Of a stretch of 64,000 nt of DNA, positions 26,363-35,595 are shown in pieces. Below the pieces are notes generated by a model. That model did not search any database, had not been told where the DNA came from, and worked only from the letters and a program-made list of their open reading frames with translations. The stretch spans positions 372,001-436,000 of the forward strand of contig NZ_BMXQ01000002.1 in assembly GCF_014651835.1 (NCBI RefSeq). Reading direction: 5' to 3'. The stretch is from Pigmentiphaga litoralis (lineage in GTDB: Bacteria; Pseudomonadota; Gammaproteobacteria; Burkholderiales; Burkholderiaceae_B). The translations under genes and the position numbers were made by a program. Numbering within the stretch: position 1 is the stretch's first letter; the number at the start of each line of letters is the position of its first letter.

Positions 26363-27889
26363 ATGGTGACACCGACCCGCTTCCCCATCCTTGCGCGCAA
26401 TGCCATTGCATGCGCGCTGTTGCCCATGCTGCTGGCCATGCCGGCGCCTGCCTGGCTGCCCGGCGCAACTGTTGCGCACGCGCAGCCGGCGGGCCTGCCC
26501 GACCTGGGCGAGTCGTCGGCCGACGAATTGTCACCGCGCCTGGAACGCCGCCTGGGCGAGGCCATCATGGCGCAGTCATTGAGCGACCCGGATTACATCG
26601 ACGATCCGGACATCTCCCAATACCTGAACGCCATGGCGTCGAACCTGTCGGCGCATGCCCCCTCGGACACCCAGCAGATCCATGTCTTCCCGGTGCGCGA
26701 CGCCAGCGTCAACGCGTTCGCCATGCCCGGCGGATTCATCGGGATCAACGCGGGCCTGGTCGTGGCTGCGCAGTCCGAATCGGAACTGGCAGGCGTGATG
26801 GCCCATGAAATCGGCCACGTGGTGCAACGGCACGTGGCGCGCGGCCTGGTGCAGCAAAAGCAGACCAGCATCATCATGGTGGCTGCCTTGCTGGCCGCAC
26901 TGGTGGCGGCGCGCGGCAATTCCCAGGCCCCGGAAGCGGCCATGGCCTTTGGTCAGGCCGCTGCGATCGACGCGCAGCTGGGCTTTTCGCGCGAGGCCGA
27001 GCGCGAGGCCGATCGCACCGGTTTCCAGATGCTGAGCGCGTCCGGCTATGACGTGAACGGCATGGCCAGCTTCTTTGGCCGGCTGATGGCCCTGTCGTCG
27101 GTCAACGAACGCACCAGCACCTCGTTCACGCGGACGCACCCGCTGTCGCTCGAGCGGATGTCGGACATGCAGAACCGCGCGCGCTCCCTCTCCACGGGCG
27201 CGGCGCCGCCGCCCAGTCCACCCGACTTCTACTTTGTTCGCGCGAAGCTGCGCGTGCTGCAGGCGGCCAGCGGGCAGGACACCATCGATGCGATCCGCTT
27301 GCTCGAAAGCCGGGCGATGGAGGCCACCGGTGTCGAGAAGGCGGCCGCCTATTACGGCGCGGGCGTAGGGTATCTGCGCCGCCGCGATTACGCCAAGGCC
27401 CAGGAAGCCTACGACCTGGCCACGTCGGGCGCGCGCGACCACGTCATGCTGGCCGGCCTGGCGATCGACATTGCGATGGCGCAAGGCAACGCCGACAAGG
27501 CGCTGACCTTGAGCAGAGCCGCGCGCGAGCGCTGGCCCCTGCAGACCAGCCTGGCCTATGACTATGCCGACGCCTTGCAACGCACGGGCCGCCATAGCGA
27601 CGCGGTGGTTTTTCTGAACGAGCAGATTGCTCGCTACCCCGACCAGCCGCGTTTTCGCCAGATGCTGGCGACCAGCTACGGCGGCCTGCAGCAACCGGTG
27701 GCCGAGCGCCGCGCCATGGCCGAGTTCTATTCGCGCACGGGCGCCATGTCAGCCGCGGTTGAGTTGCTGACGCAGGCGCGCGCCCTGTCCAGGGACTTTT
27801 ATGAACAGTCGCAGATCGACGCGCAACTGCGTGAACTGCAGCGGCGTGTCAAAGAAGAAAACGACATGTTGAAGCGCTTCAAGAGCTGA
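26363..27889 (+). CDS. bepA: Periplasmic M48 zinc metalloprotease with TPR repeats (BepA type)
   Basis: A 508-residue exported protease/chaperone acting on outer-membrane protein assembly. It has a hydrophobic signal segment (residues ~9-38, cut near AHA), then the M48 domain with H148-E-I-G-H152 as the zinc site and EAEREADRTGFQML supplying the third ligand. The C-terminal half (from ~290) is built of TPR helices (YYGAGVGYLRRRDYAKAQEAYDLA is one repeat). The ATG at 26363 was chosen because it places the signal peptide at the N-terminus; the longer frame from 26318 adds 15 residues. Confidence 0.88.
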   Translation: MVTPTRFPILARNAIACALLPMLLAMPAPAWLPGATVAHAQPAGLPDLGESSADELSPRLERRLGEAIMAQSLSDPDYIDDPDISQYLNAMASNLSAHAPSDTQQIHVFPVRDASVNAFAMPGGFIGINAGLVVAAQSESELAGVMAHEIGHVVQRHVARGLVQQKQTSIIMVAALLAALVAARGNSQAPEAAMAFGQAAAIDAQLGFSREAEREADRTGFQMLSASGYDVNGMASFFGRLMALSSVNERTSTSFTRTHPLSLERMSDMQNRARSLSTGAAPPPSPPDFYFVRAKLRVLQAASGQDTIDAIRLLESRAMEATGVEKAAAYYGAGVGYLRRRDYAKAQEAYDLATSGARDHVMLAGLAIDIAMAQGNADKALTLSRAARERWPLQTSLAYDYADALQRTGRHSDAVVFLNEQIARYPDQPRFRQMLATSYGGLQQPVAERRAMAEFYSRTGAMSAAVELLTQARALSRDFYEQSQIDAQLRELQRRVKEENDMLKRFKS

Positions 27890-27926
27890 GCGTCGCGGTT
27901 CAAAAGCTCAGCCGGCCACAGGCGCA

Positions 27927-28481
27927 TCACGCGCGTACGCGCGCTGGATTGCCCATGACGGTGGCGCCCGCGGGCACGTCCTTGGTGACCACACTGCCGG
28001 CGCCGATCAAGGCGTCATCCCCGATCGTCACGCCCGGCATGATCAGCGCGCCGCCGCCGATCCACACATTCCTGCCGATCACGATGGGACGGCCGAACTC
28101 CAGCATCTGCGCGCGCAGCGCGGGGTCGCGCGGATGGTCCGCGGTCAGGATCTGCGCCCCCGGTCCGATCTGCGTGTTGTCGCCGATCGTCACCTGCACC
28201 ACGTCCAGAATGATGCAGTTGAAGTTCATGAACACGCCGTCGCCCAGCCGGATGTTGTAGCCATAGTCGCAGTGGAAGGGGGGCCGGATGTTCACGTGGT
28301 GGCCAACGGCGCCCAGCATTTCCTTGAGCAGCGCGTGGCGTTCGGCAGGCGGCAGGGCGATCGCCGCGTTATACCGTGCCATCCATTCCGACACGCGGCG
28401 ATTGTCGGCCGCCAGTTCCGGGCAGTCCGCCACATACAGCTCGCCGGCCAGCATCTTCTGTTTTTCGGTGCGGTGGGACAT
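27927..28481 (-). CDS. Maltose/galactoside O-acetyltransferase-family enzyme
   Basis: A 184-residue left-handed beta-helix acyltransferase. It opens with the MAT signature MSHRTEKQKMLAGELY, followed by hexapeptide repeats (IGDNTQIGPGAQI, IGRNVWIGGGALIMPGVTIGDDALIGAGSVV) and the catalytic-histidine segment LTADHPRD. It transfers acetyl from acetyl-CoA to a sugar hydroxyl. AGGA lies before the ATG at 28481. The acceptor sugar cannot be told from sequence. Confidence 0.88.
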   Translation of the reverse strand: MSHRTEKQKMLAGELYVADCPELAADNRRVSEWMARYNAAIALPPAERHALLKEMLGAVGHHVNIRPPFHCDYGYNIRLGDGVFMNFNCIILDVVQVTIGDNTQIGPGAQILTADHPRDPALRAQMLEFGRPIVIGRNVWIGGGALIMPGVTIGDDALIGAGSVVTKDVPAGATVMGNPARVRA

Positions 28482-28782
28482 GGGGTTTCCTGTTCGTGAA
28501 TGCATGCCCTCATTGTCACTCCGGAAAATGGCCGGCCACGGCGCTTGTCACAGCTTTTACCTGGCCGGTTTTCCCGTCGTTCGAGGTCGACCGGGTCAGC
28601 CATTTGCTCAAGCTTGAGCGTGCTCAGCGGCGATTTTGTTCCCTTGATGAAACGTCTTGTGATGACGTGTCGTTATCGTGTCAAGTTTGCAGCTTTTCAG
28701 GCTGAATCCGGCATCAAATCGGGCCATTTCGGCGCGGAGTGCTGCTATGCTGCGGACGTACAAACACTTACCAGCAGCCGTC
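28482..28782. other. Divergent intergenic region with a perfect palindrome
   Basis: Between the acetyltransferase and Bug genes. It has a perfect 14-base palindrome GCTCAAGCTTGAGC (28606-28619), a possible operator for either side. The region is richer in A+T than its surroundings. I saw no convincing sigma-70 promoter pair, and no gene; the frame that runs through 28678-28782 is an extension of the Bug gene without a ribosome site. Confidence 0.4.
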
Positions 28783-29796
28783 ATGTCCCTCTGTAAAGCA
28801 GTGTCGAACAAACGCCATTTCCTGAAATTGGGTGCCGTTGCCGTCCTGGGCGCCGTAGGTCTGACCAGTGCCTTGCCGGCACTCGCGGCCGCGGCCTACC
28901 CGACGCAGCCTGTCACCATCGTGGTGGCCTACGCCGTGGGTGGCGACACCGACGCCATGGCCCGTCTGTTCGGCGAAAAGCTCGCGCAGAAACTGGGACA
29001 GCCGGTCATCATCGAAAACCGCGGCGGCGCCAGCGGCATCATCGGCAGCAACTTCGTGTCGCGCGCCAAACCCGACGGCTACACGCTGCTGCTCGCGCCC
29101 AACACCTTTGCGCTGGCCACCCTGGTGGTCAAGAGCAACGCCGCGACGACGTACAACCCGATCCGCGACTTCACGCCGATCACGCAGACCGCTACGCAGC
29201 CCCTGCTGCTGGTCGCCAGCCAGGGTTCGGGCTACACGTCGGTGCCGCAAGTCGTCAAAGACGCGCAGGCCGGCAAGGCGATCACCTACGCCACGCCAGG
29301 TTCGGGCTCGCCCATGCACATCCTGGGTGAAGTGTTCAACCGCGCTGCCGGCGTCAAGCTTGCGCACATTCCGTACAAGGGCGTCGCGCCTGCGGTAAAC
29401 GACCTGCTGGGCGGCCACGTGGCGCTGAGCTGGATGACCTACGGTCCGGTCGAACCGCACCTGCAGTCCGGCAAGATCCGCATCCTGGCCAACGGCGCCG
29501 CCGAACGCACGCCGCTGGCGCCCGACGCACCGTCGATGCGCGAGCTGGGCTACAAGGACGTGGACGTGGCCGCATGGCAAGGCCTGTACGCGCCGAAGGG
29601 CACGCCCGACGCCATCGTGCAGCAGCTGAACGCCGCCATGGCCGACATCCTGAAGATGCCTGACGTGGTGTCGAAGATGCGCGTGTTCGGCGCGTTCGCC
29701 AAGAGCAGCACGCCTGACGCACTGGGCAAGTTGACGGCCGACGACCACGCGTATTACGCCAAGATCGTCAAAGAGTTCAACATCGAAGCCGACTGA
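28783..29796 (+). CDS. Bug/TctC-family periplasmic solute-binding receptor
   Basis: A 337-residue exported receptor. The ATG at 28783 starts a twin-basic signal peptide (NKRHFLKLG then a hydrophobic core, cut near ALA-AA at ~33). Mature features are YPTQPVTIVVAYAVGGD, ENRGGASGIIGSNFVSRAKPDGYT and HIPYKGVAPAVNDLLGGHV. It is a single-gene unit closed by a strong terminator and has no catabolic gene beside it, so its ligand is unknown. Confidence 0.9.
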   Translation: MSLCKAVSNKRHFLKLGAVAVLGAVGLTSALPALAAAAYPTQPVTIVVAYAVGGDTDAMARLFGEKLAQKLGQPVIIENRGGASGIIGSNFVSRAKPDGYTLLLAPNTFALATLVVKSNAATTYNPIRDFTPITQTATQPLLLVASQGSGYTSVPQVVKDAQAGKAITYATPGSGSPMHILGEVFNRAAGVKLAHIPYKGVAPAVNDLLGGHVALSWMTYGPVEPHLQSGKIRILANGAAERTPLAPDAPSMRELGYKDVDVAAWQGLYAPKGTPDAIVQQLNAAMADILKMPDVVSKMRVFGAFAKSSTPDALGKLTADDHAYYAKIVKEFNIEAD

Positions 29797-29829
29797 TCGG
29801 CTGATCGGTTGCTATAGACGATGAATGTA

Positions 29830-29857
29830 AAAAAACGCGGCCTTGGCCGCGTTTTTT
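29830..29857. terminator. Bidirectional intrinsic terminator
   Basis: A 13-base inverted repeat (A6-CGCGGCC / GGCCGCG-T6) with a 2-base centre lies between the convergent Bug gene and the uncharacterised gene at 29906. T-runs flank it on both strands, so it can end transcription from both sides. Confidence 0.92.
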
Positions 29858-29905
29858 ATGGGTGCCGGCTGGGTTTGGCGAGTGCAGTCCAGACCCATGC
29901 CTGGC

Positions 29906-30589
29906 TTAGTGTGACCTTCCCGTCGCGTCGCCGCCGATCCCCTCGGTCAGCATGCTGGGCTGGCCATCCTTGCCGTCCAGCGCAGGCACCGCCACAAACC
30001 CCAGCACCTGTTCCCGATCCGCTTCGGCCAGCGGCTGCAAGAACGCCGCGCCATACGGTTCGGTATGAATCGCCAGCGGCGCGCTGCTGCGCATCGTGGC
30101 CGCGTCCGCTGCATCCAGCCAATCCGGCGGCGCATCCAGCACGCTGCGGCCATCGGCCAGTTCGAACGCCGCCAGCAGCGCCGCCATGTCCCGGTCATCG
30201 ACCACGCCGGGGCCATGCTCGGTCGCCGCATACAGCCGGCCCGCCTCATCGACGTACCACTGCGCCACCTGCGTCACGTCCTGCCCGGAATGCGTCGTCA
30301 GCTGCGCGCCCTGGCCCGTCGCGCGCAATACCAACGGCGCGACGTCGATCCGCACGAACACCCGCTGCGGCCCGTTCTGGAAATACCAGCGACCCGTCAC
30401 GTCCCGCACGTAATTGCGGTCCATGAACGCCAGGATCTGCGGATTCGAGATCGGCTCGCCCGGCCCGCCCTGGTCCGCATCCCCCAGCGGATGCAGCCGC
30501 CACCGGCCGCGCCGGTCCAACGAGAGCCACCCGCACACTGCGGGCACATTCGGCCAGCGGGCCATCGCGGCGATGACGTCGTCATCCAT
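29906..30589 (-). CDS. Conserved uncharacterised protein (beta-proteobacterial DUF family)
   Basis: A 227-residue soluble protein starting MDDDVIAAMARWPNVPAVCGWLSLDRRG. The pattern of a short N-terminal MARWPNVP block, then GRWYFQNGPQRVFV and a C-terminal half rich in acidic residues, recalls a family of unknown function widespread in Burkholderiales; I am not certain of the DUF number. There is no signal peptide or membrane segment. It is convergent with the Bug gene across a shared terminator and has no operon partner. Confidence 0.7.
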   Translation of the reverse strand: MDDDVIAAMARWPNVPAVCGWLSLDRRGRWRLHPLGDADQGGPGEPISNPQILAFMDRNYVRDVTGRWYFQNGPQRVFVRIDVAPLVLRATGQGAQLTTHSGQDVTQVAQWYVDEAGRLYAATEHGPGVVDDRDMAALLAAFELADGRSVLDAPPDWLDAADAATMRSSAPLAIHTEPYGAAFLQPLAEADREQVLGFVAVPALDGKDGQPSMLTEGIGGDATGRSH

Positions 30590-30814
30590 GATAAGAATCC
30601 GTCGAGTGGAGAGGGATCCAGCTTACCGTAAGGGTCTGTCCAGGCCTTCGTGTGCAGGTTGCCAAATCTGTAGGACAGTCACGGGATGTTGCTCCGCCTG
30701 ACGGTACTGACAGTGTGCGGCGCATCGATCCCGTCGATACAGTAGAACGTTGCGCGTTGGGGATGCCTGCCCGGCGCCGCTGTTGAGGAAAACTTCGACC
30801 ATCAAGGAATGTTA

Positions 30815-31654
30815 ATGGTGTCTGCCAGAGCAGGTTGGATCGCAAGCATCGTGGCGCTGAGCCTGTCAGCGAGTTCATCGTTACGACCCGCCCGCGTGAT
30901 GGTTGGGCCGCCAGAACGGGACTCGTTGGCCAAGGTGATCTGGAACGAGGCATCCGAGGCAATGACGCTGGCGGTGTTAGTGCTGCCCGGGCAGGTGAGC
31001 GTCGACATGCTGATTGCAGTGTTCAAGACGCGGTGGCTGAGCCCGGCAAATCAGGCCGTGATCGTAAGTGCCATCGGCGATGCGTATCGACCCGATTACA
31101 GCCTGGTGTCGCCCGCACCGGTGCAAACCACCGCCGACCGCAGTGCCAGCCCAGAATTTGGCTTGCCCGATGGGCGGGTGTCAATGGAAGGTCCCTACGC
31201 CCACGTGACGCGGCGCAATGCAAGAATCGTTGCCCTCTTGATGTCTGCCGCTGAGGACCCGGACGATCTCATCGCAACGGCCGCCGTGTGGTCGTATTCA
31301 GAGTTTGCGGAGGCCAGCGATGCCCTGCGGCTGGCTCGCCGTGCGTTTTACCGTGGCGGACTGTCAACCGGAACATTCATTCGACACGCGTTTGCCCTCC
31401 TTCCGAATCTGGACACGGCAAACCAGGAAGCGCTGATCGATGAAGTGATCAGCGCTGAACGCGCCGATCCGGAACGCACCGGCGACCCGTCGCTGCGGAC
31501 TGCCATGATGGCGTTTTTCGGCCCGGATCAGGCGGGCATGGCATCCCTGAGTCCGGCAGGCCGGGCGTCGTTCCGGCGTTACCTCGACTCCGTAGGCCCC
31601 GATCCGCTCGCCGTCGAGTTCCTAAGGATGCAGGCCGCGCCTGCCTACCCGTGA
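30815..31654 (+). CDS. Uncharacterised protein with possible signal/anchor segment
   Basis: About 279 residues. The ATG at 30815 has AAGGA six bases upstream; an ATG at 30809 is in frame. Residues ~8-25 are hydrophobic (WIASIVALSLSA), a possible signal peptide, but the region continues without a clear cleavage box. The rest is mostly helical, with leucine- and alanine-rich segments that could be helical repeats. I recognise no family. Codon choice looks less GC-biased than in neighbours, so it may be a recent acquisition or a poorly conserved orphan. It converges on the ThDP gene at 31665. Confidence 0.5.
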   Translation: MVSARAGWIASIVALSLSASSSLRPARVMVGPPERDSLAKVIWNEASEAMTLAVLVLPGQVSVDMLIAVFKTRWLSPANQAVIVSAIGDAYRPDYSLVSPAPVQTTADRSASPEFGLPDGRVSMEGPYAHVTRRNARIVALLMSAAEDPDDLIATAAVWSYSEFAEASDALRLARRAFYRGGLSTGTFIRHAFALLPNLDTANQEALIDEVISAERADPERTGDPSLRTAMMAFFGPDQAGMASLSPAGRASFRRYLDSVGPDPLAVEFLRMQAAPAYP

Positions 31655-31664
31655 ACAGTCGGCC

Positions 31665-33374
31665 TCAGTCCACCGACCCCAACCGAACCGCCGGCGTGAT
31701 CTGCTTCGGATCCACCCGCAATTCCAGCAGCGCCGGCCGGCCCGCCTTGCGTGCTCGCTCGAAAGCGGCCGGAAAATCTTCGGTCTTCTCAACCAACTCC
31801 GCATGCGCGCCAAACGCCGACGCCATCGCCACAAAATCCGGGTTCTGCAGTTTGGTGGCGCTGATGCGGCCGGGGAAGCGTTTTTCCTGGTGCATGCGGA
31901 TCGTGCCGTACATGCCGTTGTTGACCACGATCGTCACGACATTGGCGCCGAATTGCAGGGCGGTGGCGAGTTCCTGCGGGTACATCAAAAAGCAGCCGTC
32001 ACCGGCGAAGGCAATCACGTCACGTTCGGGGTAGCGCAGCTTGGCGGCGATGGCGGCAGGGAAGCCGTAGCCCATGGCGCCGCAGACGGGGGCCAGGCTG
32101 GTGCGGGGCTGGCGGAATTGGTAGAAGCGGTGGACCCATACCGTGTAGTTGCCCGCGCCGTTGGCCAGGATGGCGTCGTCAGGCAGCGTGGCGTTCAGGT
32201 GCGCCATGACGTCGGCCATGACCACGCCTTGATAGTCGTCTGCGGGCTTGGGTGCGGCGCTGAAGGCGACGTGGGCGGCGTGCGCGGCTTCGGTCCAGCC
32301 GGCCCATGGGGTGCTGCCCGCGGCGGCGGGGGCGTCCAGCGCACGCAGCATGGCGGCGGCGGGCGCCGGGGCGGCCTGCACGGCCAGAGTGGGACGGTAG
32401 ACGCGGCCCAGCTCGGCGGCATCGACGTGGATGTGGATCAGTTGCTGCTTGGGCGTCGGCACCTCAAGCAGGGTGTAGGCGGCGGTGTTGATTTCGCCCA
32501 GCCGGGTGCCGACGGCCAGAATGACGTCGGCGGTCTGCACGCGTTCGGCCAGGGCGGGGTTCATGCCCAGGCTCAGGTGGCCCACGTACTGCGCGTCGCG
32601 GTTGTCGAACAGGTCCTGGCGGCGGAAGGATGCGGCAACGGGCAGGTTCCAGGCCTGCACAAAGGCCTTGAAGTCGGCGGCGGCCTGCGCGGGCCAGTTG
32701 GCGCCGCCCACGATCACCAGCGGCTGTTTGGCGGACGCCAGCAGCTTGGCAATGTCGGCGGCCTGGTCGGCGGTGGGCGCGGGCGACAGCACCCGGTAGG
32801 GCAGGGTGTCGGGAACGGTGGCGGTGTTGCCCAGCACGTCTTCCGGCAGGGCCAGCACGACCGGGCCCGGACGGCCGGACGTGGCGACCTGGAAAGCGCG
32901 GGCGATCATTTCCGGGATGCGCGCCGTGTCTTCGATCTGACCGGCCCATTTGGCCATCGAGCCGAAGGTGGCGGCGTAGTCGACTTCCTGGAAGGCTTCG
33001 CGGCCCAGGTGTTCGCGCGGCGCCTGGCCGACGAACAGGATCATGGGCGTGGAGTCCTGCTGCGCGATGTGGACGCCGATGGCGGCATGCGTCGCGCCGG
33101 GGCCGCGGGTCACGAAGCAGATGCCGGGGCGGCCCATGAGCTTGCCATCGGCCTCGGCCATGTTGGCGGCGGCGCCTTCATGTTTGGTGACGATGGTTTC
33201 GATGTCGGGATGGGCGTACAGCGCGTCCAGCACGTCCAGGTAGCTTTCTCCCGGTACGCAGAACACGCGGTCGACGCCTTGCACGGCAAGCGCATCGACC
33301 AGCAGTTGGCCGCCAGAGCGGGCAGTGGTGGCGTCAGAGGCGGCGGAACGGGATGCGGCGGAAGAGGCGGTCAT
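31665..33374 (-). CDS. Thiamine diphosphate-dependent enzyme, acetolactate synthase-like
   Basis: A 569-residue ThDP enzyme. The catalytic glutamate is E66 (VTKHEGAAA) and the cofactor motif runs from GDGCFLM to VVNNGMYG. The ATG at 33374 opens a Ser/Ala-rich leader of ~18 residues before the conserved GGQLLVDALAVQGV start. It is distinct from the ThDP enzyme at 4978-6699 (HEG versus HEN at the active site). No regulatory subunit is encoded next to it, so it is more likely catabolic than the biosynthetic IlvB. A LysR gene lies 177 bases upstream in the same direction. Confidence 0.85.
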   Translation of the reverse strand: MTASSAASRSAASDATTARSGGQLLVDALAVQGVDRVFCVPGESYLDVLDALYAHPDIETIVTKHEGAAANMAEADGKLMGRPGICFVTRGPGATHAAIGVHIAQQDSTPMILFVGQAPREHLGREAFQEVDYAATFGSMAKWAGQIEDTARIPEMIARAFQVATSGRPGPVVLALPEDVLGNTATVPDTLPYRVLSPAPTADQAADIAKLLASAKQPLVIVGGANWPAQAAADFKAFVQAWNLPVAASFRRQDLFDNRDAQYVGHLSLGMNPALAERVQTADVILAVGTRLGEINTAAYTLLEVPTPKQQLIHIHVDAAELGRVYRPTLAVQAAPAPAAAMLRALDAPAAAGSTPWAGWTEAAHAAHVAFSAAPKPADDYQGVVMADVMAHLNATLPDDAILANGAGNYTVWVHRFYQFRQPRTSLAPVCGAMGYGFPAAIAAKLRYPERDVIAFAGDGCFLMYPQELATALQFGANVVTIVVNNGMYGTIRMHQEKRFPGRISATKLQNPDFVAMASAFGAHAELVEKTEDFPAAFERARKAGRPALLELRVDPKQITPAVRLGSVD

Positions 33375-33551
33375 GAAGGGGCGTCCAGCAAGGCAGGGTA
33401 GAGGCGCAGTGCGCCGACAGCCGCCATTGTGGACAGGGTTGGCGTCCGCCGCCATGATTCTGGCGCAGATCAGGTATGCGCTGGATGCATCCCGCGGCAA
33501 GTAGGCGGCTCTGGCGTGGGACAAGCGCACCCTGATCGACCGCAAGTGTGT

Positions 33552-34487
33552 CTACTTCTGCTCGATCAACGTCGCCCCGGGCCAACCACCATTCGCCACG
33601 ATGGTCTGCACTTCGCGCCGGATGATCCGGGTGATGTCCCACTGTTCCGCCACGGGCGGCCGGTTGCGGGATGTCGCGAGCGCGACGTCCCGCTGCGGCG
33701 CCGGATCCGCCAGCGAGACCGCGGTGAGCCTGCCGGACGCCAATTCATCACTGACCGCGGCCAGCGGCAGCAGCGTGTAGCCGCAGCCTTCCTGCACCAG
33801 CCGTTTGGTCACGCTGGTGGACGCATCACACTCCAGCGCCACGTTCAGCGTGATGCCCAGCCGGCTTGCCAGCGATTCGGCCAGCAAGCGCAAGCCGTGC
33901 GGCGTGCCGGGCAGGATCAGCGGCACGTCGGCCAGGGCACGCAGCGGCCATTCGCCCGTCATGGCAGGGTCCCCGGGCGGCCCGACCAGACATAACTGTT
34001 CGTGCAGCAGCAGATCCACTTCCAGCCCGCCGGCGTGCGCGGGCAGGTACAGGATCGCGATGTCGATCTCGCCCGACGCCAGCCAGCCCACCATATGCGT
34101 CCCCAGCCCTTCAACGAAACGCAGGCGCGTGCGCGGAAACTGCCGCAGCAGCGCCTTGCCCACGGCGGCAAAGGTGGTGTTGGCGATGGTGGGTTGCGCC
34201 GCAATCACGATCTGCGCGGGGCCGTCGTCGGCGCAAGCCTGTAGCGTGCGCTGCGCGTCATCGAGCGCGGCGGCCACGCGTTGCGCGTGGGCCAGCAGCA
34301 GGCGGCCAGGTTCGGTCAGTTCGACCCCGCGGCCGCTGCGGTGGAACAGGCGGGTGCGTGCCTGGGTTTCCAGCCGCGCCATCTGCCGGCTGATGGTGGA
34401 CTGGTCGCTGCCCAGTTCCACCGCCGCACGCGAAAAACTGCCGCAGGCAACGACGCGGGCAAAGCAGGCAAGGTCATCGGAGTTCAT
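33552..34487 (-). CDS. LysR-family transcriptional regulator
   Basis: A 311-residue LTTR with helix-turn-helix FSRAAVELGSDQSTISRQMARLE and an effector domain from ~90. Unlike the other two LysR genes in the window it is not divergent from its likely target; the ThDP enzyme gene follows on the same strand after 177 bases. It may control that gene or a target elsewhere. Confidence 0.88.
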   Translation of the reverse strand: MNSDDLACFARVVACGSFSRAAVELGSDQSTISRQMARLETQARTRLFHRSGRGVELTEPGRLLLAHAQRVAAALDDAQRTLQACADDGPAQIVIAAQPTIANTTFAAVGKALLRQFPRTRLRFVEGLGTHMVGWLASGEIDIAILYLPAHAGGLEVDLLLHEQLCLVGPPGDPAMTGEWPLRALADVPLILPGTPHGLRLLAESLASRLGITLNVALECDASTSVTKRLVQEGCGYTLLPLAAVSDELASGRLTAVSLADPAPQRDVALATSRNRPPVAEQWDITRIIRREVQTIVANGGWPGATLIEQK

Positions 34488-34543
34488 GTGGGGCTCCGGG
34501 ATGGCGGGCGGCGGGACGTGGCTGTGCTGGCACAGGACAGCGC

Positions 34544-35578
34544 CTACGCGCCGGTACGAAAATACGTGGCAATGCGCTGCGGCAACCAGTTCAGGTTGCC
34601 AGGAAAGCGGCCGCTGGAAAAGCCGACATGGCCGCCCTGGGCCGGCTGGTGCAGCAGGACCTGGTTCGACGCTTCGTGCGTGCCCGGCAGGTAACGACCG
34701 GGCAGGAAGGGATCGTTGCGCGCGTTCAGCACCAGGGTCGGCACGGCAATATCGACCAGCACGGGCTTGCTCGACGCCCGCGTCCAGTAGTCGGCCGCGC
34801 CCGCAAAGCCGTGCACGGGGGCGGTGTAGGCGTCGTCGAACTCGTACAGATCACGTGCATTGGCCACCCGCAGGATATCGATCGTGCCGGGAAACATCTG
34901 CGACTTCTGCAGCGTCTTGGTCTTGAGCGTGCGCAGGAACATTTGCGTGTACACCTGCCGGTTGACGAAGCCCGTGCCCAGCGTCGTCCCCCCCGCCATC
35001 AGGTCCACGGGCGCGGAGATGCCTGCCGCCGCCGTCAGCCAGCGGGCCGCGGCGCCCGCTTCGCCCAGGTGCTTGAGCAGGGCATTGCCGCCCAGCGACA
35101 CGCCCACGGCATGCCAGCGTGCGTCGGGCAGCCGGCGGCGCACGGTGTCCAGCATGAAACCGATCTCTTTGGAGTCGCCGGAATGGTAGGCGCGCGGCAA
35201 GCGGTTGGGCTCGCCCGAACACCCGCGAAAATGCGGCACGACCACCGTCCAGCCGCGGGATCGGAAGTACTGCGTCATGGCTTGCGCGTAGGGACTGCGG
35301 CTGCTGCCTTCCAGTCCGTGGAACAAGACCAGTGCGTTATCGGTCGGCTGCGGCAGGGGGTCGGGCAGGCGGGCGCCCGACGCGGCGGCCGCGGCAGGCA
35401 CCAGGCCCGGCGCGGTCCAGTCCAGATCGATGAAGTCGCCATCGGGCGTGTCGACACGTTCGCGCACGAACGATGCATGATGGTGACGGGCAAACAGCGC
35501 CGCGAAGATCGTCTGACTGTGACCTTCGGGCAACCAGCGGGGGCTAGGGCAGGGCGCGGTGTCCAGGAGCGCGGGCAT
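34544..35578 (-). CDS. YheT-family alpha/beta hydrolase
   Basis: A 344-residue hydrolase of the YheT/ABHD1-3 family. Recognised by WLPEGHSQTIFAAL at the N-terminus, the oxyanion region LFHGLEGSSRSPYAQA, the FRGCSGE block, the nucleophile elbow GVSLGGNALLKHLGE, and the late His segment QGGHVGF. The ATG at 35578 was chosen over upstream frames because it starts just before the family N-terminus. It lies 17 bases after the SnoaL-like gene. Family members act on lipid or ester substrates; the target is unknown. Confidence 0.88.
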   Translation of the reverse strand: MPALLDTAPCPSPRWLPEGHSQTIFAALFARHHHASFVRERVDTPDGDFIDLDWTAPGLVPAAAAASGARLPDPLPQPTDNALVLFHGLEGSSRSPYAQAMTQYFRSRGWTVVVPHFRGCSGEPNRLPRAYHSGDSKEIGFMLDTVRRRLPDARWHAVGVSLGGNALLKHLGEAGAAARWLTAAAGISAPVDLMAGGTTLGTGFVNRQVYTQMFLRTLKTKTLQKSQMFPGTIDILRVANARDLYEFDDAYTAPVHGFAGAADYWTRASSKPVLVDIAVPTLVLNARNDPFLPGRYLPGTHEASNQVLLHQPAQGGHVGFSSGRFPGNLNWLPQRIATYFRTGA

Positions 35579-35595
35579 GCGTCGCGATCGGCTGC

